Source of the DNA: Pseudoalteromonas sp. CO133X
GTDB lineage: Bacteria; Pseudomonadota; Gammaproteobacteria; Enterobacterales; Alteromonadaceae
Reading direction: 5' to 3'
Assembly: GCA_004208945.1 (NCBI GenBank)
Contig: SGPE01000022.1
Location: forward strand, 1-64,000
Length of the DNA: 64,000 nucleotides
Below are positions 50,460-60,160 of the stretch, in pieces. Both the position numbers and the translations under genes were made by a program. Every line of letters begins with the position of its first letter. The first letter of the stretch is position 1. Below the pieces are notes generated by a model. The model saw only the letters and a list, made by a program, of their open reading frames with translations. It searched no databases and was not told the DNA's origin.

Positions 50460-50822
50460 ATGAAAAAAGTATTAACATCAATAGGATTACTCGCCGCTAG
50501 TGTTTTTTCAGTTCATGCAAGCGCAGATACAATGGAATGTTATGTCGATACGCAAGCATATGATCAATATACGCCAAATCGTTGTTTTGCAATGGTATTT
50601 GGTCAAACATATGCAACGGCAGTGTTTCGTGTAGTAGGAGATGGTTCAACGATTGATAGTGTTATTTGGTCTAATGATGCATCATCGTGTGGAACATCAG
50701 GTACGTCTTGTTCATACCAAATCCGAGCATTTCGACCAAGTAAAGCGGAAGCGACAATTCTGTATGCAGATGGCCGCTGGAGCAAAGTGTCAGCGACAGC
50801 TTCTTTTGAAGATGGTCGTTAA
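50460..50822 (+). CDS. small secreted protein with four Cys
   Basis: A 120-residue exported protein with signal peptide MKKVLTSIGLLAASVFSVHA (cut before or after SADT). The mature domain of about 97 residues has four Cys (MECYV, NRCFA, SSCGT, TSCSY) that could form two disulfides, and alternating strands, so a small beta-sandwich is likely. Not recognised. It has its own promoter region and terminator. Confidence 0.65.
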   Translation: MKKVLTSIGLLAASVFSVHASADTMECYVDTQAYDQYTPNRCFAMVFGQTYATAVFRVVGDGSTIDSVIWSNDASSCGTSGTSCSYQIRAFRPSKAEATILYADGRWSKVSATASFEDGR

Positions 50823-50847
50823 AACTTAAAGCTTACGGATCGATTTA

Positions 50848-50875
50848 ATAGGCTGGCTTGTACCAGCCTATTTAG
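50848..50875 (+). terminator. terminator after the small secreted protein
   Basis: 10-bp perfect stem aataggctgg/ccagcctatt (50848-50857, 50864-50873) with a 6-base loop, 25 bases after the stop. Confidence 0.85.
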
Positions 50876-50968
50876 TATTCACTTATACAATAAAGCGTTT
50901 ATTAAGTTGCCTTATCAGTCACTTTTTGCGATATTATTTATATTATAATATTAACAGGAAGCTAAAAG

Positions 50969-52969
50969 ATGACTCTGCCTAGTTCTCAATCTGCAAATGC
51001 TATTCGCATACTTGCTGTCGATGCCGTTCAACAAGCTAACTCTGGCCACCCAGGTGCGCCTATGGGTATGGCTGATATTGCAGCTGTATTGTGGCAAAAC
51101 TTTCACCGCCATAACCCATTAAATCCTGACTGGTCTAACCGTGACCGCTTTGTGTTATCAAATGGCCATGGTTCAATGCTTCAATATGCATTGTTACACC
51201 TAAGCGGTTATGACGTAAGCATCGAAGATATTAAGCAATTCCGTCAGCTTCACTCTAAAACACCGGGTCACCCAGAATATGGTTACACACCGGGTGTTGA
51301 AACAACGACAGGCCCATTAGGTTCTGGTATTGCTAACGCAGTTGGTATGGCCATCGCTGAAAAAACCTTAGCCGCGCAATTCAATAAGCCACAATTTGAT
51401 ATTGTTGATCACTTTACTTACTGCTTTATGGGTGATGGTTGTCTAATGGAAGGTATCTCGCACGAAGCATGTTCGCTGGCAGGTACGTTAGGTCTAGGCA
51501 AGCTAATCGCATTTTGGGATGACAATGGCATCTCTATTGATGGTGAAGTAGAAGGTTGGTTCACCGACGATACGCCTGCACGTTTTGAATCTTACGGTTG
51601 GCAAGTTATTCGTGATGTTGATGGTCACGATATGAATGCAATTGCCGGTGCAATCGAAGCGGCACAAAGCAACACCACGCAACCAACACTCATCTGTTGT
51701 AAAACAGTGATTGGTTTTGGCTCGCCAAATAAATCAGGCAGCCACGATTGTCACGGTGCACCATTGGGTCACGACGAAATCGCCGCTGTACGTGAGCAGC
51801 TAAACTGGCCACATCCAGCATTTGAAGTTCCACAAGAGGTTTATAACGAGTGGAATACCCAAGCGAAAGGCCAAGAGCTTGAAGGTGCATGGCAGCAAAA
51901 GTTTGCAGCTTATAGCAAAGCACATCCTGAACTTGCAAAAGAATATACACGTCGTGTTCTTGAAAAAGCATTACCAGCTAACTTCGCTGAATTAGCTGAT
52001 GAGTACATTGTTAAATGCCAAGCCGACATGCAAAACATTGCGACACGTAAAGCATCACAAAATGCGATCACTTTCTTTGCTAACCAGCTTCCTGAACTAA
52101 TGGGTGGCTCTGCCGACCTTGCTGGTTCTAACTTAACCTTATGGCCAGAAGCAAAAGGTTTACAAGATGCTGCTGATGGTAACTACGTGTTCTATGGCGT
52201 ACGTGAGTTTGGTATGAGCGCAATCATGAATGGTATTGCATTACATGGTGGTTTCATTCCATTTGGCGCAACCTTCTTAATGTTTATGGAATACGCACGT
52301 AATGCTGTACGTATGGCAGCATTAATGAAAGCACAGAGCATTTTTGTGTATACCCATGACTCAATCGGTCAAGGTGAAGATGGCCCAACTCACCAACCAA
52401 TCGAGCAAATCGCTAACCTTCGCATGACACCAAACATGACTGCATGGCGTCCGTGTGATGAAACTGAAACAGCAGTAGCTTGGCGCCAAGCGTTATTAAA
52501 AGAAACCGGTCCAAGTTCACTGATCTTCAGCCGTCAGGGTACCAAAGCAATGGCACGTCATGCACAGCAAGTTGCTGACATTGCTAAAGGGGGTTATGTA
52601 CTTGTTGATAGCGAACAAGCTGCAGAGCTTATTCTTATTGCAACGGGTTCTGAGGTAGAACTAGCTGTGAATGCTGCTGCTGAGCTAAAAGCACAAGGCA
52701 AGCAAGTTCGCGTGGTATCTATGCCATCAACGAATCAGTTTGACAGCCAAGACAAAGCATACCGTCAAAGCGTGCTACCAGCTGGTACACCAAAGATTGC
52801 TGTTGAAGCGGCACACCGTGACTTCTGGTTCAAGTATGTTGGCCAAGATGGTGATGTACTAGGTATGGACACATTTGGTGAGTCAGCGCCAGGCGCGGTA
52901 TTGCTTGAGCATTTTGGTTTCACAGTGGCAAACCTAGTTGCAAAAGCAAACGCATTGCTTGCTGAATAA
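50969..52969 (+). CDS. tkt: transketolase
   Basis: Thiamin-diphosphate enzyme of the non-oxidative pentose phosphate pathway that moves two-carbon units. The 666-residue length equals the family norm (663-669). The start has [20 protein letters not shown]. The ThDP motif is [18 protein letters not shown] to DDNGISIDG. The pyrimidine domain has [14 protein letters not shown] and [15 protein letters not shown]. The ATG follows an AGGAAG site. It stands with transaldolase and araBDA, so it probably serves the flow of arabinose-derived xylulose-5-phosphate. Confidence 0.97.
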   Translation: MTLPSSQSANAIRILAVDAVQQANSGHPGAPMGMADIAAVLWQNFHRHNPLNPDWSNRDRFVLSNGHGSMLQYALLHLSGYDVSIEDIKQFRQLHSKTPGHPEYGYTPGVETTTGPLGSGIANAVGMAIAEKTLAAQFNKPQFDIVDHFTYCFMGDGCLMEGISHEACSLAGTLGLGKLIAFWDDNGISIDGEVEGWFTDDTPARFESYGWQVIRDVDGHDMNAIAGAIEAAQSNTTQPTLICCKTVIGFGSPNKSGSHDCHGAPLGHDEIAAVREQLNWPHPAFEVPQEVYNEWNTQAKGQELEGAWQQKFAAYSKAHPELAKEYTRRVLEKALPANFAELADEYIVKCQADMQNIATRKASQNAITFFANQLPELMGGSADLAGSNLTLWPEAKGLQDAADGNYVFYGVREFGMSAIMNGIALHGGFIPFGATFLMFMEYARNAVRMAALMKAQSIFVYTHDSIGQGEDGPTHQPIEQIANLRMTPNMTAWRPCDETETAVAWRQALLKETGPSSLIFSRQGTKAMARHAQQVADIAKGGYVLVDSEQAAELILIATGSEVELAVNAAAELKAQGKQVRVVSMPSTNQFDSQDKAYRQSVLPAGTPKIAVEAAHRDFWFKYVGQDGDVLGMDTFGESAPGAVLLEHFGFTVANLVAKANALLAE

Positions 52970-53040
52970 TGTGACTGGCGAAAAAATTATCGTAATCGCA
53001 ACACGATAAGCCTGCCTTTGTGATGATGTGCAGGCAATAA

Positions 53041-53077
53041 AAAAGCCCGCAAACTTTGGTTTGCGGGCTTTTTGCTG
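53041..53077. terminator. bidirectional terminator between tkt and tal
   Basis: 14-bp perfect stem aaaagcccgcaaac/gtttgcgggctttt (53041-53054, 53059-53072) with a 4-base loop, A-rich on one side and T-rich on the other, so it can end both converging transcripts. Confidence 0.95.
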
Positions 53078-53091
53078 CTTAAACAATTGGT

Positions 53092-54045
53092 TTAAACTAG
53101 TTCGCTTAAGATTGACTCAAGTTTCTCTTGGTCAATTGCGAATTGACGAATACCTTGGCTTAGCTTTTCAGTTGCCATAGCATCTTCATTCATTTCCCAG
53201 CGGAAAGCTTGCTCAGTCATGGCTGCTGGCGCTTCAGCTTTTTCTGTTGCTGATAATAGTTTTTGAGTTAAAGGTGCGTCAGTTGCAGCTAGTTCAGCAA
53301 GTAACTTAGGGCTGATAGTTAAACGGTCACAGCCTGCTAGTTCTTGGATTTCACCGATGTTACGGAAGCTTGCGCCCATTACAATCGTGTCGTAGCCGTG
53401 CTTTTTGAAGTAGTTATATATATGCGTGACTGACTTAACGCCCGGATCGTTAGCGCCGTCGAAATCAGCGCTTGCATCTTGTGCTTTGTACCAGTCAAGA
53501 ATACGACCAACGAATGGTGAAATTAGGTAAGCACCTACTTCGGCACAAGCGCGTGCTTGAGCAAATGCAAATACCAGCGTTAGGTTACAACGGATACCTT
53601 GCGCTTCAAGTACTTTAGCCGCTTGAATACCTTCCCATGTTGAAGCAATTTTGATTAACACGCGCGATGTGTCGATACCTTGCTCTTTATATAGAGCAAC
53701 AAGCTCAAGTGCTTTATCAACAGTTGCTTGAGTATCAAATGATAAGCGCGCATCCACTTCAGTTGAAACTAAACCTAGTACTTGCTCCATTAATTTAGAG
53801 CCAATTAATACCGCTAGCTTATCAGCTGCTTTTGTTACAACTTCTGCTGCATCACTGCTTTGTGTTTTTGCCCATGATACGGCTTCGGCAGCAAGTGGGC
53901 GATATTTCTCAATTTGAATCGCGTTTAAGATTAGTGATGGGTTTGTTGTTGCATCTTGCGGTTTATATTCGTTGATTGCTTCAAAATCACCCGTGTCAGC
54001 AACAACGGTTGTCACTGCTTTAAGTTGTTCTAATTGACTAGACAT
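53092..54045 (-). CDS. tal: transaldolase
   Basis: Moves the dihydroxyacetone unit between sedoheptulose-7-phosphate and glyceraldehyde-3-phosphate. From the ATG at 54045 ([20 protein letters not shown]) it has 317 residues, equal to E. coli TalB; the frame is open eight codons further but that part is not conserved. Key parts are DATTNPSLI, the Schiff-base Lys in [12 protein letters not shown], and [11 protein letters not shown] tttgtatgataa-type motif just before the start recurs before araB. Confidence 0.97.
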   Translation of the reverse strand: MSSQLEQLKAVTTVVADTGDFEAINEYKPQDATTNPSLILNAIQIEKYRPLAAEAVSWAKTQSSDAAEVVTKAADKLAVLIGSKLMEQVLGLVSTEVDARLSFDTQATVDKALELVALYKEQGIDTSRVLIKIASTWEGIQAAKVLEAQGIRCNLTLVFAFAQARACAEVGAYLISPFVGRILDWYKAQDASADFDGANDPGVKSVTHIYNYFKKHGYDTIVMGASFRNIGEIQELAGCDRLTISPKLLAELAATDAPLTQKLLSATEKAEAPAAMTEQAFRWEMNEDAMATEKLSQGIRQFAIDQEKLESILSELV

Positions 54046-54058
54046 AGTTATCCCATTC

Positions 54059-54070
54059 TTATCATACAAA
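54059..54070. promoter_or_regulatory. shared 12-base motif before tal (possible arabinose operator)
   Basis: ttatcatacaaa, identical to 54217-54228 before araB. It lies 14 bases before the tal start codon. Confidence 0.45.
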
Positions 54071-54210
54071 AGTTAATGTAGTGGCTTTAACCTATTATTT
54101 GTGCTGAAAAAACAATCTAATCTTCCAGAGAAACTGCGCAATAAATCGCCCGCCAGCAGCAAATAATCCTGTTAATAATATTTTTATAATACCTTTACAA
54201 TCTGGTATTG

Positions 54211-54230
54211 TTGATATTATCATACAAATA
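54211..54230. promoter_or_regulatory. possible arabinose operator before araB
   Basis: Contains the perfect palindrome tgata-t-tatca (54212-54222) overlapping the 12-base motif ttatcatacaaa (54217-54228). It lies about 50-65 bases before the araB ATG. A regulator gene for arabinose is not in the window. Confidence 0.5.
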
Positions 54231-54276
54231 AAGATAATGACTAACAATGTTAGTAAGCAATTAGTGAAAGGTAATT

Positions 54277-55929
54277 ATGTCTCGTTATACGTTGGGATTA
54301 GACTACGGGTCAGACTCGGTAAGAGCATTACTCGTTGATGTTGCGACTGGTGAAGAACTTGCCAGCCATTTAGTAAACTACCCGCGCTGGGCACAAGGCT
54401 TATATTGTGACCCAAGTAAGGATCAGTTTCGTCAGCATCCACAAGACTATATTGATAGCCTTGTAGAAGTAGTAAATGGTCTATGGTCACAAGTTCCAGC
54501 GGGTACTGCAGACAACGTAGTGGGTATGAGCTTTGATACAACTGGCTCAACGCCTGTGGCAATTAATAGCCAAGGTACACCACTGGCATTAACTGAAGAA
54601 TTTGCAGAAAATCCAAATGCGATGTTCATTTTGTGGAAAGACCACACGTCTATTAAAGAAGCAAATGAAATCACTGCAGCTGCCACTAACAACGATGTGA
54701 ACTACCTTTCACACATGGGCGGTATCTACTCTTCTGAGTGGTACTGGGCCAAAGCATTACATATTTTCCGCGTTGATAGCAGTGTAAAAGCAGCCACTTA
54801 TTCATGGGTTGAACACTGCGATTGGATGACCGCGCTAATGTGCGGCACAACGCACCCTGAAGTATTAAAGCTAGGGCGTTGTGCAACGGGCCACAAACAA
54901 ATGTGGAACGAGCAGTGGGGCGGTTTCCCACCAAACAGCTTCTTCAGCAATATCGATCCACTATTAGATGGTGTTGTTGATACGTTAAATGCAACCACAG
55001 AGCCAAGCGACCAAGTTGCTGGCAACTTAACTGCTGAGTGGGCCGAGAAGCTTGGTTTACCACAAGGTATTGTTGTTGGTTACGGTGCATTTGATTGTCA
55101 CATGGGGGCAGTTGCAGCCAATGTTCGCCCTGGTGTTCTAACCAAAGTAATGGGTACTTCAACCTGTGACATCACTGTAACGTCTCAAGAGCAGCTTGGT
55201 GACACTTGCGTTAAAGGTATTTGTGGTCAAGTTGACGGCTCAGTGATCCCTGGAATGGTTGGCTTAGAAGCTGGTCAATCTGCGTTTGGTGATTTATACG
55301 CATGGTTCAAAAACCTAGTACTTTGGCCAACTCGCCAACTTACAAATCTATCTGACGCTGAGCAAGCGTTAGTTAACAAGCTAGAAGACTCAATCTTAGT
55401 TGAGTTATCAAAAGCGGCAGCTGCATTGCCTGTAACAAGCAACGATGTAACGGCGCTTGATTGGGTAAATGGTCGTCGTACGCCAGATGCTGACCAAAGC
55501 GTAGCCATGGCACTAACAGGCTTAAAAATGGGCACCGATGCACCTAAGTTCTTCAAAGCGCTTGTTGAAGCAACTGCGTTTGGCGCACGTGCTATCACTG
55601 AGCGTTTCCGTAGCGAAGGCGTGCCAATCGAGTCTGTGGTCGTTATCGGCGGTATTTCTAAAAAATCAGACTACGTAATGCAAACCTGTGCTGATGTTTG
55701 GAACTGTCCAATAGACGTTTTAGAAAGTGAGCAAAGCTGTGCATTGGGTGCGGCAATTATGGCTGCGGTTGCTGCGGGTGAGCACGCAACAGTAGCAGAT
55801 GCTCAAAAAGTTATGGCGTCGTCTGTATGTCATCAGTATTTACCAAACCCTGAGCGTGTTGCTGTGTATGACGAGCTTTATGCCAACTACCAAGCACTTG
55901 CAAGCTATGTAAACGGAGACAAAGCATGA
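54277..55929 (+). CDS. araB: ribulokinase
   Basis: Phosphorylates L-ribulose to L-ribulose-5-phosphate. A 550-residue FGGY kinase. The start LGLDYGSDSVRALLVD is the AraB signature (LDFGSDSVRALAVD in E. coli). Later parts include GGIYSSEWYWAKALHI, EHCDWMTALMCG, KVMGTSTCDI and the FGGY-C region VVIGGISKKSDYVMQTCADVW-like (two parts). Slightly shorter than the E. coli enzyme (566). It is the first gene of the arabinose operon, and its stop overlaps the araD start (ATGA). Confidence 0.96.
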   Translation: MSRYTLGLDYGSDSVRALLVDVATGEELASHLVNYPRWAQGLYCDPSKDQFRQHPQDYIDSLVEVVNGLWSQVPAGTADNVVGMSFDTTGSTPVAINSQGTPLALTEEFAENPNAMFILWKDHTSIKEANEITAAATNNDVNYLSHMGGIYSSEWYWAKALHIFRVDSSVKAATYSWVEHCDWMTALMCGTTHPEVLKLGRCATGHKQMWNEQWGGFPPNSFFSNIDPLLDGVVDTLNATTEPSDQVAGNLTAEWAEKLGLPQGIVVGYGAFDCHMGAVAANVRPGVLTKVMGTSTCDITVTSQEQLGDTCVKGICGQVDGSVIPGMVGLEAGQSAFGDLYAWFKNLVLWPTRQLTNLSDAEQALVNKLEDSILVELSKAAAALPVTSNDVTALDWVNGRRTPDADQSVAMALTGLKMGTDAPKFFKALVEATAFGARAITERFRSEGVPIESVVVIGGISKKSDYVMQTCADVWNCPIDVLESEQSCALGAAIMAAVAAGEHATVADAQKVMASSVCHQYLPNPERVAVYDELYANYQALASYVNGDKA

Positions 55930-56621
55930 GTTTTACAGAACTAAAACGTGAAGTCTATGAAGCGAACATGGAGCTGCAACGTCGTGGCTTAGTAATTTAT
56001 ACCTTTGGTAACGTATCGCAAATCGACCGCGACAAAGGCGTGATTGCGATTAAACCAAGTGGTGTTTCGTACGACCAAATGAAGGCCGACGACATGGTGA
56101 TCGTCGACCTTGAAAACAACATTGTTGAAGGGTCTATGCGTCCGTCTTCTGACACTAAAACGCATGTTCATTTATATCGCCACTTCGATGCAATTGGCGG
56201 TGTAACACACACGCATTCGACCTATGCAACTGCATGGGCGCAAGCAAAACAAAGCATTCCTTGCCTTGGCACAACTCACGCTGACTATGTACACGGTGAC
56301 ATCACCTGTACTCGTGAACTAACCGATGAGCAAGTGAATGGCGATTATGAATTAGAAACCGGTATTCAAATTACTGATGCGTATCAAGACCGCGATCCGA
56401 AAGCTGCACCTATGGTGATTGTTGCGGGTCATGCGCCTTTCACGTGGGGTAAAGATGCCGCTCAGTCTGTATACCATGCCGCACTACTCGAAGAGATTGC
56501 ACGCATGGCGTATTTAACACGCACTTTAGATCCACACGCAGTTGAACTTAAAAAAGCAGTGATGGATAAACATTATCTACGTAAGCACGGTAAAAACGCG
56601 TATTACGGTCAGAGCAAATAG
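55926..56621 (+). CDS. araD: L-ribulose-5-phosphate 4-epimerase
   Basis: Converts L-ribulose-5-phosphate to D-xylulose-5-phosphate. It has 231 residues, the same as E. coli AraD. Class II aldolase fold with the zinc-binding THTHST and GHAPFTWG motifs, IKPSGVSYD and the acid-base region LTRTLDPHAVEL. It overlaps araB by four bases and is followed by araA after 23 bases. The usual E. coli order is BAD; here it is B-D-A. Confidence 0.96.
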   Translation: MSFTELKREVYEANMELQRRGLVIYTFGNVSQIDRDKGVIAIKPSGVSYDQMKADDMVIVDLENNIVEGSMRPSSDTKTHVHLYRHFDAIGGVTHTHSTYATAWAQAKQSIPCLGTTHADYVHGDITCTRELTDEQVNGDYELETGIQITDAYQDRDPKAAPMVIVAGHAPFTWGKDAAQSVYHAALLEEIARMAYLTRTLDPHAVELKKAVMDKHYLRKHGKNAYYGQSK

Positions 56622-56644
56622 CAAGAATTTAGAGGATTATTAAC

Positions 56645-58144
56645 ATGACGACGATGACGAAAGAAGTCTGGTTTGTTACCGGCTCACAACATCTTTATGG
56701 TCCTAAGGTGTTAGAAACGGTTGCCAAAGACAGCGAAGCAATTGTAGCGGGCTTAAACAGCGAAGCGAACCTACCAGTAAACTTGGTATGTAAGCCTACC
56801 GTTAAGTCACCTGAAGAAATTCACGCTGTTTGCCAAGCGGCAAATACGGATCCTAACTGTGTTGGTTTAGTTTTATGGATGCACACTTTCTCACCTGCGA
56901 AAATGTGGATTGCTGGCCTAAGCGAATTACGTAAGCCTTGGTTACACCTTCATACTCAGTTCAATGCAGCCCTTCCTTGGTCTGATATCAACATGAACTA
57001 CATGAATACGCACCAAAGTGCACACGGTGACCGTGAGTTCGGTTTCATCGGTACTGTAATGCGTAAAGAGCGTAAAGTTGTTGCAGGTCACTGGCAACGT
57101 GCTGACGTACAACAGCAGTTAGATGACTGGTGTCGTGCGGCAAAAGGTTGGGCAGAAAGCCAAACACTTAAAGTTGCGCGTTTTGGCGACAACATGCGTC
57201 AAGTTGCGGTTACTGAAGGTAACAAAGTTTCAGCGCAAATTACCTTTGGTTATGAAGTACATGCGTTTGGTGTCGCTGAGCTTGTAAAAGTGGTTGATAC
57301 TATCACTGAAGAAGAAGTTGATGCACAGTTAGAGCTTTATAAGCAAGACTACGTAATTGCTGACGAAACTCTACAAGACGATTACGCAGTGAAAATGCTA
57401 CGCAACGAAGCACGTTTAGAGCTTGGTATGGAGCGTTTCTTAGAGAAAGGCGGCTTTAAAGCATTCACTAACTGTTTTGAAGACTTATCAGGTCTTTCTG
57501 GTCTTCCAGGTCTTGCTACACAGCGCCTAATGTCGAAAGGCTATGGTTACGGTGGTGAGGGTGACTGGAAAACAGCTGCTATGGTTCGCATCATGAAAGT
57601 AATGGGTGAAGGCCGTGACGGTGGTTGTTCATTCATGGAAGATTACACTTACAACATGGGTGAGACTGACCAAGTACTTGGCGCGCACATGTTAGAAGTG
57701 TGTCCTTCAATTGCAGCACAAAAACCACGCCTTGAAGTTCACCAACACACTATTGGTGTGAAATGTGATGTAGGTCGTTTATTGTTTACTGCAAAACCAA
57801 GTGCTGCAATCAACGTATCACCAATAGATATGGGTAACCGTTTCCGTATTCTTATTAACGAAGTAGACACAGTGGCTCCGCCAGCTGATTTACCTCACTT
57901 ACCAGTTGCTTCAGCGCTTTGGGAACCAAAACCAAATCTATCTGTAGCATCAGCTGCATGGATCCACGCCGGTGGTGCACACCACACTGCATACAGCCAA
58001 GCAGTAACAACCGATATGATTATCGATTTTGCTGAAATGGCTGGCGTTGAAACGATGATCATCGATAACGATACGACGATCCGTGGTTTCAAAACAGAGC
58101 TTCGTCATAACGCAGCTTACTACATGCTAAAACGTGGCCTGTAA
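56645..58144 (+). CDS. araA: L-arabinose isomerase
   Basis: Converts L-arabinose to L-ribulose with Mn(II). It has 499 residues (500 in E. coli). The start is [20 protein letters not shown]. Catalytic and metal-binding Glu/His lie in [35 protein letters not shown] and [13 protein letters not shown]. The ribosome site AGAGGA lies nine bases before the ATG. Confidence 0.97.
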   Translation: MTTMTKEVWFVTGSQHLYGPKVLETVAKDSEAIVAGLNSEANLPVNLVCKPTVKSPEEIHAVCQAANTDPNCVGLVLWMHTFSPAKMWIAGLSELRKPWLHLHTQFNAALPWSDINMNYMNTHQSAHGDREFGFIGTVMRKERKVVAGHWQRADVQQQLDDWCRAAKGWAESQTLKVARFGDNMRQVAVTEGNKVSAQITFGYEVHAFGVAELVKVVDTITEEEVDAQLELYKQDYVIADETLQDDYAVKMLRNEARLELGMERFLEKGGFKAFTNCFEDLSGLSGLPGLATQRLMSKGYGYGGEGDWKTAAMVRIMKVMGEGRDGGCSFMEDYTYNMGETDQVLGAHMLEVCPSIAAQKPRLEVHQHTIGVKCDVGRLLFTAKPSAAINVSPIDMGNRFRILINEVDTVAPPADLPHLPVASALWEPKPNLSVASAAWIHAGGAHHTAYSQAVTTDMIIDFAEMAGVETMIIDNDTTIRGFKTELRHNAAYYMLKRGL

Positions 58145-58165
58145 GAATTAGTACTTTATGTACTA

Positions 58166-58190
58166 GAACGTGCTGTGTGTGAGCACGTTC
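58166..58190 (+). terminator. stem-loop after araA
   Basis: 9-bp perfect stem gaacgtgct/agcacgttc (58166-58174, 58182-58190) with a 7-base loop, 22 bases after the araA stop. No real T tract follows, so it may only weaken or protect the transcript. Confidence 0.6.
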
Positions 58191-58280
58191 ACCCCAAATT
58201 TTGTTGTCGATTAAGCCAGTGATGAGCCACGCTCTTCGCTGGCTTATGCTATTGTGAAGCGAAACTTTTTAGGAGTAGAT

Positions 58281-58865
58281 ATGATCGATTTAAGCGCCTA
58301 CCAAGGCATTATTTTTGATATGGATGGCACCTTAATTGACTCAATGGGTAGTCACTTACAGGCATGGCAGAAAGCTTGCGAAGCCTATGGGTATCCATTC
58401 GGTTACGACTACATGTACAGCTTAGGCGGCATTCCGACCGTTAAAACAATTGAAATGCTTAACGAAAAATTTGGTTTAGATCATGACCCCTTGGTTGTGG
58501 CAAAAGATAAACACCAGTTTTGGATTGATTTACAACATCATCCACTGGTGATTGACGAAACCGTCGCTGTACTTGAAAAGTACCATGGTGTATTGCCAAT
58601 GGGCGTGGGCACGGGGGCTGATCGCGAACATGCAATTGATCATCTAACGGATACGAATTTAATTAATAAAATTGGTGCCTTAGTGACTGCCAGTGATGTT
58701 AGTAAAGGCAAGCCGAACCCAGAAACATTCTTAAAAGTGGCAGCGCTTTTAGGTGTTGAACCAAGTCAATGTGTGGTGTTTGAAGACACGCAAATTGGCT
58801 ACCAAGCCGCCAAAAGTGCGGGGATGGATTGCATCATGGTGAAAGACGGCAAAATCCAACTTTAG
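58281..58865 (+). CDS. HAD-family sugar-phosphate phosphatase (YqaB-like)
   Basis: A 194-residue HAD hydrolase with nucleophile Asp in FDMDGTLIDS, motif II in GVGTGADR, Lys in SKGKPNPETFL and the acidic motif FEDTQIGYQAAKSAGM. Closest in look to the YqaB/beta-phosphoglucomutase group that acts on fructose-1-phosphate, 6-phosphogluconate and similar compounds. It may clear dead-end sugar phosphates of arabinose use. The start is ATG 58281 with AGGAG at 58271-58275; an in-frame start nine codons upstream is less likely. It stands 136 bases after araA. Confidence 0.85.
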   Translation: MIDLSAYQGIIFDMDGTLIDSMGSHLQAWQKACEAYGYPFGYDYMYSLGGIPTVKTIEMLNEKFGLDHDPLVVAKDKHQFWIDLQHHPLVIDETVAVLEKYHGVLPMGVGTGADREHAIDHLTDTNLINKIGALVTASDVSKGKPNPETFLKVAALLGVEPSQCVVFEDTQIGYQAAKSAGMDCIMVKDGKIQL

Positions 58866-58889
58866 CGATTAAATTTGCAATGACACCTT

Positions 58890-58918
58890 AATTTGTATTA
58901 TAAAACTATAAATACAAT
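58890..58918. promoter_or_regulatory. inverted repeat before the epimerase gene (possible arabinose operator)
   Basis: Arms ttgtat and atacaa lie on either side of an AT-rich centre, resembling the ttgtatgataa motif of the araB and tal promoters. It lies 20-45 bases before the epimerase start and may give this two-gene unit its own control. Confidence 0.4.
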
Positions 58919-58936
58919 TACAAAAAGGTTATTCAT

Positions 58937-60148
58937 ATGTCATTGCAATGTGTTTTCCAAGGTTTAAAAACAACTCATCAAACAGCCAGTTCGAACACGA
59001 AAAAGTCGCGCGGGCTTTATGCATTGTTGGTGACATGTGGGATTGCCCTTACACCAGCGTGTGCTCATCAAGGAGACAATATGACGACTTCCCCTTCAGC
59101 ATCAATGACGGCCTATGGCGTACTTGCTGATCAAACCCCAGTTAATCAAGTAACGCTGACTAACAGCAATGGTATTAGCGTTGATGTGATCAACTACGGC
59201 GGCATTATCACGCGTATTGAAACACCAGATGCAAAAGGCGAAATGGGTAATATTGTACTGGGTTTAGATAACCTAGAAGCATACACAAAAGCGACAACTT
59301 ACTACGGTGCAATCATCGGGCGTTTTGGTAACCGTATCGCAAAAGGTAAATTCACCTTAAATGGCACTGAATACCAATTAGCGACTAACGATGGTGACAA
59401 CCATTTACATGGTGGTGTGCAAGGTTTCGACAAAAAAGTGTGGAACATGACACCGTTCACGACGCAAAACAGCGCCGGTGTTACCTTAAGCTTAGTGAGC
59501 CCTGATGGTGACCAAGGTTACCCAGGTGAAGTGACGACAGAAGTGACTTACACGCTAACGAACAACAACACACTAGATATGCAGTTTATTGCTACAACAA
59601 GCAAGCCTACCATTATCAATATGACGCAACACAGCTACTTTAACCTAGCGGGTAAAGGCGACATTCTTGATCACCAAATGCAAATTAACGCAAAAGCAAT
59701 TACGCCTGTGGATGGCGGCTTGATCCCAACTGGTGAGTTGATGGATGTGGCTGGCACACCGTTTGACTTCCGTACAGCTAAAGCAATCGGTCAAGATATC
59801 AAAGCAAGCAATGAACAACTGAAACTTGGTAAAGGTTATGACCATAACTTTGTGCTTAAAGACACGCCAAGCAATGAGCTTGTAGAAGCTGCGACGGTTT
59901 ACGAAGCAAACTCAGGCCGTACGTTAACAGTTTACACAGAAGAGCCTGCAGTACAGTTTTATTCAGGTAACTTCTTAGACGGTAGTACTCAGCAAGCGTC
60001 TGGCTTAGTGCATAATTTCAGAAGTGGTTTTTGTTTAGAGCCACAGCATTTCCCTGATGCACCTAATCAGCCAACGTTCCCAAGCACAACATTACTGCCA
60101 GGTGATGTGTATTCAACACGCATCGTGTACGAATTTGGTACAAAATAA
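58937..60148 (+). CDS. galM: exported aldose 1-epimerase (mutarotase)
   Basis: Interconverts alpha and beta anomers of aldoses. The 403-residue protein carries an extra start of about 50 residues with a hydrophobic stretch (GLYALLVTCGIALTPACAHQ), probably an export signal and possibly a poor lipobox at Cys. The GalM core has GRFGNRIAKGKF, the first His in NHLHGG, the second in TQHSYFNLAG and the catalytic Glu in FCLEPQHFPDAPNQP. It is followed by the GH43 lipoprotein after 12 bases, so it probably works on sugar released outside or in the periplasm. Confidence 0.92.
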   Translation: MSLQCVFQGLKTTHQTASSNTKKSRGLYALLVTCGIALTPACAHQGDNMTTSPSASMTAYGVLADQTPVNQVTLTNSNGISVDVINYGGIITRIETPDAKGEMGNIVLGLDNLEAYTKATTYYGAIIGRFGNRIAKGKFTLNGTEYQLATNDGDNHLHGGVQGFDKKVWNMTPFTTQNSAGVTLSLVSPDGDQGYPGEVTTEVTYTLTNNNTLDMQFIATTSKPTIINMTQHSYFNLAGKGDILDHQMQINAKAITPVDGGLIPTGELMDVAGTPFDFRTAKAIGQDIKASNEQLKLGKGYDHNFVLKDTPSNELVEAATVYEANSGRTLTVYTEEPAVQFYSGNFLDGSTQQASGLVHNFRSGFCLEPQHFPDAPNQPTFPSTTLLPGDVYSTRIVYEFGTK

Positions 60149-60160
60149 AGGAACACAAAC

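Noticed and set aside
54211..54230. Confident AraR operator
   Set aside because: The site is palindromic and repeated but no regulator is present, so it is given only as a low-confidence site.
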